Shown: piece by piece, positions 56,767-64,000 of the stretch
Layout of the letters: each line of letters starts with the position of its first letter
How positions within the stretch are numbered: the stretch's first letter is position 1
Made by a program: the position numbers and the translations under genes
Assembly (NCBI GenBank): GCA_950022295.1
Contig: OX465595.1
Span: forward strand, 427,112,270 to 427,176,269
Length of the DNA: 64,000 bases
DNA from: Bromus sterilis
Lineage: Eukaryota; Streptophyta; Magnoliopsida; Poales; Poaceae
Reading direction: 5' to 3'
The notes under the pieces: generated by a model
Databases searched by the model: none
What the model was told of the DNA's origin: nothing
Seen by the model: the letters and a program-made list of their open reading frames with translations, nothing else

Positions 56767-56770
56767 AGTC

Positions 56771-59700
56771 TGTCGGGACCCGGGGTTAGCGTATGCAAGT
56801 CCAGCTAAGACATAGTCATATGGAGAGCCGAGAACCGTACCCACTTGTCTAAGCAGACAAGGCCAAGCACAGAACGTTCTCGGAAAGCATCGTACGTGAG
56901 GGGCATCCCATTCAGGCCGGATGATCAACTGAGATGGGTCCTCATCGTCCGCACACAAGTCTAATGGTATGGGTGGTGAACTCCCATATTCAAAGACAAG
57001 TCGCCTCAACCATACTAACGACTATCTCCTAACTCTTACATAGACTTACTCCAGTCCGATCACTTAGTCGGGGTCTAGGGCGTGCTCAATCATACCACAA
57101 AGTGTGCACGAGACAGAGTCTCAAGCAATCGCGTCGCGATGCCCCAAGCTGCGCACATCTAAGGGCCACTTGGTGTATGAATGACCGCCAGCCAGATCAC
57201 AACTAAGGTCTCGAAAACCCATACAAAGACATGCATGTTATAGACATACACGCAGCACACATGCCTTGTATGAACAGTAGGTACCATTGCAATTCTCTAC
57301 AAAGTATACATTTTATTTATAACTCTTATAGAGTGCACACAGAGATCACATACATGTGATCCAACATCACAACACAGAGCGGAAGCAAATTATGTCTCAG
57401 TACAGACAAGTTTAACAAATGGCTTAAGAAGCCTTATTCAAACAGAAAGCCCTCCACGAGGGAACCAGTCTGCTGACTGGGACTAGACTAGCTTGATCTT
57501 CAGTCGTCCAGCTCGATGAAGAAGCCACGTTCGGGGTCAGTGGTTTCATCTAAAACATAGATTAAGCAAACATGAGTACAAAGTCGTACTCAACAAGACT
57601 TACATAGGAGCTATGCTACTCATGCACATGTATCAAGGTAAAGGGAGGTGGGGTTTCACTTGCAGAAATGCCAGCTTTGTCTTGGCTAGTCCTGAACTAC
57701 GAGTACCAGACTTGAGGTAAGAAGCGTACACGAGTCCACTACTTTCACCAACCAATTACACCACTATGGTGCCTTCCTCGACTTCCCCACGAGAAAGCAC
57801 GCCATAGCACTCACACTTATCTTGGTGTGTTTTAGAAGTATCCAGTTCAAGTTGTCTAATAATCAAGCTAAGCTTTCCAAGCAGTCCATAACCGCGGACG
57901 CGGCTATTCGAATAGTTTTGTTAACCCTGCAGGGGTGTACCGCTACACACACATGACCATCGGTTACCGCCTTTGATCTCGACACCATTCAAGGGGTGCC
58001 GGCGAGGATGCTCACCACAACTGTTACCTCATAGCCGATCTAGTCCAAGAGAGTCGCCTACCTGGGTTGGCTACCACTATCGTGAACCCGGCCGGTTTAC
58101 CGAAGTGGACCCAGATGATGTGTGCGTGGTGCAGAAGCCGGTCTCGGATGAGCCGTTCTCTCACTTGGCAGCCAGGCCACAAACCTACCAGAATTCCGAA
58201 CTATTGCGACATCTGGACATCGAAGGGGATGAGTTAGTAAGCTGAGAGGGGTCAGTGAGCCTAATGTGTGGTTGTACTCTTCATCTTGGATCACCACACA
58301 AGAACTCGTACTAGGGCGGTGTTCAACGAGACAACCCACTGTGTACTCCTACACAGCCTCTCATCGTTCACCTTGTATTAGGTCGATTCACCAACACTTT
58401 TCTACCACCACAAACATGATCACTACCATCCCGACTCACATAACAGTATCATCATGGTAACATACTAAGCATGCAATAAGCAGTAACAATTGTAGGGGCC
58501 ACATGATATCAATCAACTCCTACATTTGCTAGGATTGTGGTTTGCTTACTACTGTGACAAAAGATAGGTCATGCAAAGGAATGGGTTCATCTATGCGGTA
58601 GAAACGTAGCATGGTAATCATCCTAAACAATGCATAAGCGAGACATGAGAGGGAAGTGGGATTTTATAGACATGATCAATGGGGGGTTGCTTGCCTTGCT
58701 GACGAGATTCGGGTTCGGGGTCTTCAACGAAGGGGGTGACCTCTTGCTCCGGTTCCACCTCTTCTCGACAAACAAAGCACGAAGTAGCAATCAATATGAA
58801 TGCAATGCTCAAGCACATGATTGAATGTTAAAGCTTGAAGTATAAGTTCTGATGTGTGAGGCAATTCCATTTAAATGGAGTATATTGCATTTTGAAATGC
58901 AAATTCAAACTCCACATTTGAATTCGAACTAAACTAAGTTATATGTGACATTGTTTGAACATTTTGAATCAACTTCAAATGTGTATGATATGCCTCTGAA
59001 GTGTGGTTGAATTGTAGCTTAAATCCATGGTCCAAGTTGCAAAATAATTTGATTTGAATTTGAATTAAATTCAAATAAACCAAATTACAAATGCTACTGG
59101 TTCCATTTTAAAATCAACTCAAACATAGTTGAAAGTTGCATATTTGGATAGATAATTTTGTCCTAATCATTTTTCATATATTATTTGTCCAATTTGGAGT
59201 TAATATGAATTTTCTATGAATTTCCAAAGTTTGGGGTATTTTCTGGATTTTCTGGAATTCTTTTAATTCAAATATCTCTGGAAATTCATTTACTGCGTCA
59301 GCATGGCGCAAGGCTGACGTCAGGGGGGGGGGCTGACATGTGGGTCCACCCTGTCAGTGGCTGGGTTAACTTAACCCGTGGGTTAAATTAATCCAGTGGC
59401 TTAATTAAGCCACTGGGCCCACCTGTAAGTGACTCAGAGGGGTAATTAGGGGGTGATTAACGGGGGGGCTTAGTGCTGATTCGCCGGCGGCTTGACGCCG
59501 GCGACTGGAGCGCGGCGGCGCTGCACGGGATCACGTTCCCGGCCACGGGAGGGAAAACGGAGGGCACCGGCTTGCTCCTGGAGGTCTTCCGCGTATTCTG
59601 GAGGCATCGGGGTTTCACGGGGAGCTCGGGAGCGACGACGGCGACGACTCCGGCGGAAGCAGGGAAACGGCGAGGTCGTAGCCGAGGCTAGGGAGCACGG

Positions 59701-60864
59701 TTTGAGGCGTTCTTGGTTGCGTTCGAACGCTAGAACACGCGGGAGTCAAACGCGCGCTCTAGGGGTCCACGACAAGCACTGGAGCGAGGAGGACGACGAC
59801 CATGGCGGCGAGCTTGCTCGGGATCCATGGCGGATTCAGTTGTGGGGCAAATGAGGCGCTGCAAACTTAGGGTAAAGGTGAAGGAGCTCACCCTAAAGCT
59901 AATGGAGAAGACGGTGAGGCCGGGGATGCTGTGTAGTCGAGGAATTCGACGACGGCGACTCACGGTTCCGGCGAGCTCTCGGTGAAGCTGGCGTCGACTG
60001 CTGAGGTGTTCGGGCTCGATTGCTTGAGGGGAACGACGAAGAGGCTTGCTGCGGTTCTTCTGGACACGGCGGCACGGCTCGAGGACGGCGGTGGCTACGT
60101 GTTCTCGACGGCGTGCTCCACGGCGGTCTTCGGGCGGCGACGAAATCGGCGCAGGAGGAGGAGGAGGAAGCTCTGGAGGGGGGGAATGGATTGCGGAGGC
60201 TGCGGGGAGTCTCCAGGCGCGAGAAGGAGGCACGGGGGGGCCTGGAAGGCGCTCGGCGTCGAGGTGTCGTCCCCAGCTAGCTCGGTGGCATTCCACCGAG
60301 CAGCTTGGAGAGGTGGAAGAAGACCCCCCTGCCCCTGGTGGGCCGGCTGGGCTGGGTGGGCCGGTTTCGCCTGGGCGCCAGGTAAGGTTTTTCCCTTTTC
60401 TGTTTAATCTTTCCTTTCTGTTTTTCTGTAATTTGTTCTGTTTAGCTAAAATAAATAGCTAAACATTTTATTAAATGCTGAAAAATTTTATGTGGCCTCA
60501 TAATAATATAGACTAGCCACTCATAAACTTTCAACATTTTTAAAATTCAAATGATTTGAATTTTAAATCAAATAGGGGTATTTCATTAATTCCAAAGCAC
60601 TGTTTGAATATTTGAAAAATCTATGAGCATGGGTTTGACTCCAAATCATTTTTAAAATGATCACACTCATTTATAAGACTTTTCAAAACTCTAACATGAA
60701 TTTTTGGAAAAGATTTTTATCTGGCCTTTTGAATTAATTCATCTGGGGGGTGTTCCTTCTCCCATTTGGATTTTGAATTTGATTTCGATGATTTCTTTTG
60801 AAAATTTTCACATGATGCAAAGTACTAGCTAACCCTAGCACATACCTAACTTGGGGTTGTGACA
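56771..60864 (-). repeat. 5' LTR of the Gypsy element
   Basis: 4,094 bp, equal in length to 46702-50795, with differences seen near 57001-57090, 58411, 59731, 60080, 60267, 60480-60485 and 60664. It joins host sequence at CATCT, which continues the copy-1 sequence from 15985. Confidence 0.9.
58660..58670 (-). promoter_or_regulatory. Candidate TATA box of the 5' LTR
   Basis: Minus-strand TCTATAAAATCCC fits a plant TATA box. It would place the start near 58630, leaving a long transcribed LTR part. Other weaker candidates exist. Confidence 0.3.
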
Positions 60865-61520
60865 CATCTTACAATTTTTTTTAACTTTTGAACAATTTAT
60901 GAAATGCGCAAACTTTTAAAAAATGCTGAATTTTTAAAAAAAATTCTATCTTTAATAATTTCTGAGCATATTTTAAGAAACAATCATTTTTCTAAATTTT
61001 TGAACAATATTTATTTTATTTACGTTTCCCATTGCAAAAAAGTTGCTTCACATGTTACAAAAATAGAAGAAAAAAGAAAGAAAAAAACAACATACATGAG
61101 CTACTGTGTTAATGGGCTGACCATATTCATCCTAATATCCAGCGAACTAGTGAACGATCCTAGTTATGGTTCAGAATAGACTCAATCAGAGTTATCTTAG
61201 ATTTTTTGGACTCGCTAACTTGTGAATAAGAACGATGAAAGTTTTGTTGATTTCCTCAGGTGAATCATCCACTTAGAACACACAACACCATACCTGTCAA
61301 CATTGTCACCACATAAGTCCTAGTGTCGCTACAAAAATGTGTTGAAAAGCCATCTAACCTCGGCGCGGGAAAACATCTGAAAGAGCCTCGTCTTCATCTT
61401 GTCCTTTTTATACGGTGTATTGAGGTGACTGTTGACATGGTGGGATTGGTGGGCAAAAAATATCCAACACCCCTTTCGTCGCACGCGGTTCTCCTCATAG
61501 CTACGACACTGCGACCTCAT
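60865..61520. repeat. AT-rich module with LINE remains, copy 2 right part
   Basis: Continues the homology to 15985-16640 after the Gypsy insertion, offset 44,880. The left part of the module is at 44957-45458. Confidence 0.7.
61135..61440 (-). pseudogene. LINE reverse-transcriptase fragment, copy 2
   Basis: Same decayed RT blocks as 16255-16560 with the same stops, so the decay predates the duplication. Confidence 0.6.
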
Positions 61521-61805
61521 AGTTGCAGCTCTGATGGATCATGGTTGCATCTTCTGTGGCCAGAGATTGCAAACATCGCTCAATTTGCTGGCCGGTCGCC
61601 GGCCTTTCTTCCGGCCATGGGCCGTTCCAGCAACGTGGCATGGGTGCAGTGGCCCCACCTGTCGGACACTACCCCATTCCACGACAGAGCACACCCGTCA
61701 CAAACTTTTCTTCTTTCTTCTTTTTTTTCAAAAATAATAAATAAAAGAAAGAAGGAAACTTTCCCCACCCACCGGAGTCGGACTGAAAGCTAAAACCCTC
61801 GATCG

Positions 61806-61978
61806 ATGCCGACGCTGCCGGACGATCTGCTCGACGAGGTCTTCCTCCACCTCTCGTCGGACAAGCCCGCGTGCCTCATGCGCGCCTCGCTCGCCGGCAC
61901 GCTTCCATGGCCGCTACCGTGACTTCCACGACTTCCACGGCGCTCCCCGCATGCTCGGCTTCCTTCCTTACGACGCTC
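61806..61978 (+). pseudogene. F-box protein gene remnant, copy 2
   Basis: Reads MPTLPDDLLDEVFLHLSSDK and terminates at the same TGA (61920-61922) as copy 1. The out-of-frame continuation here is HDFHGAPRMLGF, closer to what I expect of an F-box protein than the DFHDAP of copy 1. Confidence 0.55.
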
Positions 61979-62172
61979 CGTTTCTAAATGGCATTGACAA
62001 AAAAACAAAAGCCCGTATTCGAGTGGGTGTTGCGGCGTTCCTTTGGACGATTTGGAATTGTCGTAATCATGTGGTTTTTAACAAACAAAACAATGTTCAT
62101 TTTTTGCAGGTTGTGAACAAGGCGATGTACTCTATTCAGATGTGGTCCTTCGCCGATCAGCGAGGACTTATG
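61979..62172 (+). mobile_element. LINE fragment, copy 2, with 3' deletion
   Basis: Matches 17098-17290 and then jumps from CGAGGACTTATG to the equivalent of about 17618. The LINE 3' UTR and tail and most of the small MITE have been deleted (about 327 bp). Confidence 0.6.
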
Positions 62173-62217
62173 AATAAAAATCTCTAAAAAGGCTTATATA
62201 TTTAAAAACGGAGGGAG
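62173..62217. mobile_element. Residual right end of the small Stowaway-like MITE
   Basis: Only the right terminal part remains (TCTCTAAAAAGGC ... ACGGAGGGAG, then TA). Confidence 0.5.
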
Positions 62218-62219
62218 TA

Positions 62220-63327
62220 GACTTTATGAAATTACATCGTTCTGTTAGCATATTTTCTTGCCTAATACTAAGAATTTGTTTTACCTATTCATGTTCTCAA
62301 CACCCAAGACCCTAATGGCTGCTTGCTCATCAACTTACTTATGTAATTGTTAATTTGGGAATGAATCGAAAAGTGTCATTGTGAACAATTAGTCACATGA
62401 AGGCGTTTATGAAGACGCCCAAAGTCACAACAACTGGAATAGAAACATGCATGGCATACCGTATTATGAGGTCGAACATGCATCCTTGCCATGGCGCGCA
62501 AGTTTCGATCACCAATATTGCTGAATGGCATATATATATATATATATATAGGAAGTGACTAGGGCACATGCGCATGTGACTTAACTAAGTCACATGCGCT
62601 GATGTCACTCTTTTTTTATTTTTTTTATTTGCATGTTATTTGTTTGCAACCTGATAGAATTTTTTCATGGGCTTTTCTGAGATAGAAAAAATTATGGGCC
62701 TTATCAGCTGCGCTTTAATTTTTTATCTACTATTGTAGCATTAAATTTTGTTTCTGTTATTTTTTTAGTTTTTTCACTATTGTAGCCAAGTTTTTTTTCT
62801 ATTTTCCTTTTTTCTTGTTCGGTTTTTATTTTCCTTTGTTTGTTTTTCTTTGTTGTTTTTCTTTGGTTTTTTTTATTATTTAATTCACGCATAATTATAT
62901 TGCTTATTTGTTTGTTTGTTTTTATTTTTCTTTCTTTTTTTGTTTGTCTCCAATGTATTGTACGTACGCACTGATCTACCTCTGATAGGTACCATAGTTG
63001 CTCCATTGGCACTGTGGATAGCATCCGAACACGTACATGTGTTTGCATGAAGACAATGACAAGGCTCAAAGTCTAGCTATGATGTGATGTGAGGATGCAT
63101 TCGCTACACGTCAATTGCTATTGACCATTGAAAATTGAAAATCAAAAGGTAGTATTCTACTACGATAGGGGTAAATTCTACTACTACAGTTTTATTGTCA
63201 AAACATTTTTTTCCAAAATGTTATCACCCTCGTTTAAAAGGTGCACAAATATGTTAAAACAAAGCTAAAGTAATTATATTTGGAATATATGATTTAAGAA
63301 GTTTTTGATGCATAATTTTTTTTTCAA
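62220..63327. other. T-rich intergenic sequence before the minisatellite, copy 2
   Basis: Collinear with 17665-18777. It keeps about 31 bp lost from copy 1 near 18043, and lacks about 13 bp of the T-rich run (near 62945). No gene. Confidence 0.5.
62570..62599. repeat. Perfect 30 bp palindrome
   Basis: GCGCATGTGACTTA, a 2 bp centre, then its exact complement. An outer AGTGAC/GTCACT pair extends the foldback. Copy 1 (18031-18043) retains only the left arm. Confidence 0.85.
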
Positions 63328-64000
63328 GTCGTCCCGCGGTTGCGACTTAATGGTTGATATGCAACTGGGGGTGAACATGAAAAAGTCAACCCACAGTTTC
63401 GAGTCGGTGATCGACTTGCAACTAGTGTGGGAAAAGGAACAAGTCAACCCCCTTTTGCGAATCGGTGGTCGACTTGGAACTGGAGTGGAGAAATGAAAAG
63501 TCGTCCCTAATTGCGAGTCGGTGGTCAACTTGCAACTGTGGTGAAAAATGAAAAAGTCGACCCACATTTGCGAATGGCTTGTCGATTTACAACTGGTATT
63601 GAAAATGGAAAAAAAAATCAAATCACAGTTGCGAGTCGTTGATCAACTTGCAACTGAAGAGAAAAATGAAAAATCAACCCACATTTGTGAGTGAGTGGTC
63701 GAATTGCAACTGGTGTGAAAAATATATAAAAAGTCAACCCACAGTTGTGAGTCGGTGATCGACTTGCAATTCGTGTGGAAAACTAAAAAATTTAAATCAC
63801 CTGTTGCGAGTTGGTTGTCGACTTGCAACTGACTTAGAAAGTGAAAAGTTAACCCCACAGTTACGAAATTGTGGTCTACTTGCAACCGAGATAGAAAATG
63901 AAAAAATCAACCCCATAGTTCGAGTTCGTGGTTGACTTGCAACTAAGGTGAAAAATGAAAATTCAACCCCTTAGTAGCCAGTTGGTGGTCGACATGCAAC
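63328..64000. repeat. Hairpin-bearing minisatellite, copy 2, cut by window end
   Basis: Collinear unit by unit with 18778-19463 (57-60 bp units) with few substitutions. The array continues off the right edge. Confidence 0.8.

Larger units (their letters stand above)
46702..60864 (-). mobile_element. Chromovirus-type Gypsy retrotransposon, 14.2 kb, young and nearly intact
   Basis: Two 4,094 bp LTRs start TGTCACAACCCC and end GGTCCCGACA on the minus strand. They flank tRNA-iMet PBS, an extra ORF, a single 1,524-codon gag-pol ORF and a polypurine tract. By eye about nine substitutions separate the LTRs (about 0.2 %). With the commonly used grass rate of 1.3e-8 per site per year this suggests insertion under roughly 0.1 million years ago. 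It is absent from copy 1, so it is younger than the segmental duplication. Domain order (RT before integrase) is Gypsy; the C-terminal chromodomain-like region and very long LTRs suggest the Tekay/Del lineage. No target duplication can be checked because the left side is a broken tandem unit. Confidence 0.9.

Overview
The window looks like repeat-rich intergenic DNA from a large-genome grass, most likely a Triticeae cereal such as wheat, Aegilops or barley. That is an inference from the repeat types: Gypsy LTR elements with 4-5 kb LTRs, an Athila-type element primed by tRNA-Asp, Stowaway MITEs (CTCCCTCC ends) and grass-type LINE pieces. I found no host gene that I would call intact. Only fragments are supported: a 46-codon C-terminal exon, an F-box remnant, a truncated TE-associated gene and several LINE pieces.

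The large-scale layout is a segmental duplication. Copy 1 starts at or before position 1 and copy 2 starts at 29796. They align as 1-10975 to 29796-40765, 11793-15685 to 41591-45458, and 15985-19463 to 60865-64000. By eye they differ by about 1.5 % in the stretch I counted (239-1500). Copy 1 holds a 5.1 kb solo Gypsy LTR (239-5337), a small exon remnant with its 3' flank (5340-6335), a non-autonomous Athila-type element on the minus strand (6336-13203) followed by a scrap of a second unit, part of another LTR (13337-13848), a Stowaway MITE, an AT-rich module with LINE reverse-transcriptase remains, an F-box/LINE chimera, and a hairpin-rich minisatellite (18778-20682). The stretch 20683-29795 is seen once: a mosaic of microsatellites, decayed ORFs, a second diverged LINE module and a TE-associated pseudogene.

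Copy 2 has been reworked. The Athila-type element lost its PBS end. An 825 bp piece of 5' flank plus a solo-like LTR was joined to the broken interior with only 3 bp of microhomology. A young 14.2 kb chromovirus-type Gypsy element (46702-60864, minus strand) then inserted; its two 4,094 bp LTRs differ at only about nine positions by eye. A second copy of its 5' leader lies beyond its 3' LTR, so it is a remnant of a tandem LTR-interior-LTR-interior array.

The most interesting system is in that Gypsy element. Between PBS and gag it carries a 259-residue extra ORF with a double-stranded-RNA-binding-domain-like pattern. Strong splice acceptors lie exactly before this ORF's ATG and one base before the gag-pol ATG. 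A GTGAGA donor overlaps the ORF's stop codon and a GTAAGA donor lies in the leader. Removing the two predicted introns (313 and 336 nt) would delete the stop and fuse the dsRBD-like ORF in frame to gag-pol, giving about 1,783 residues. The gag-pol ORF itself is open, but the third residue of the integrase D,D-35-E triad is Lys (residue 1219), so the copy is probably integration-defective.
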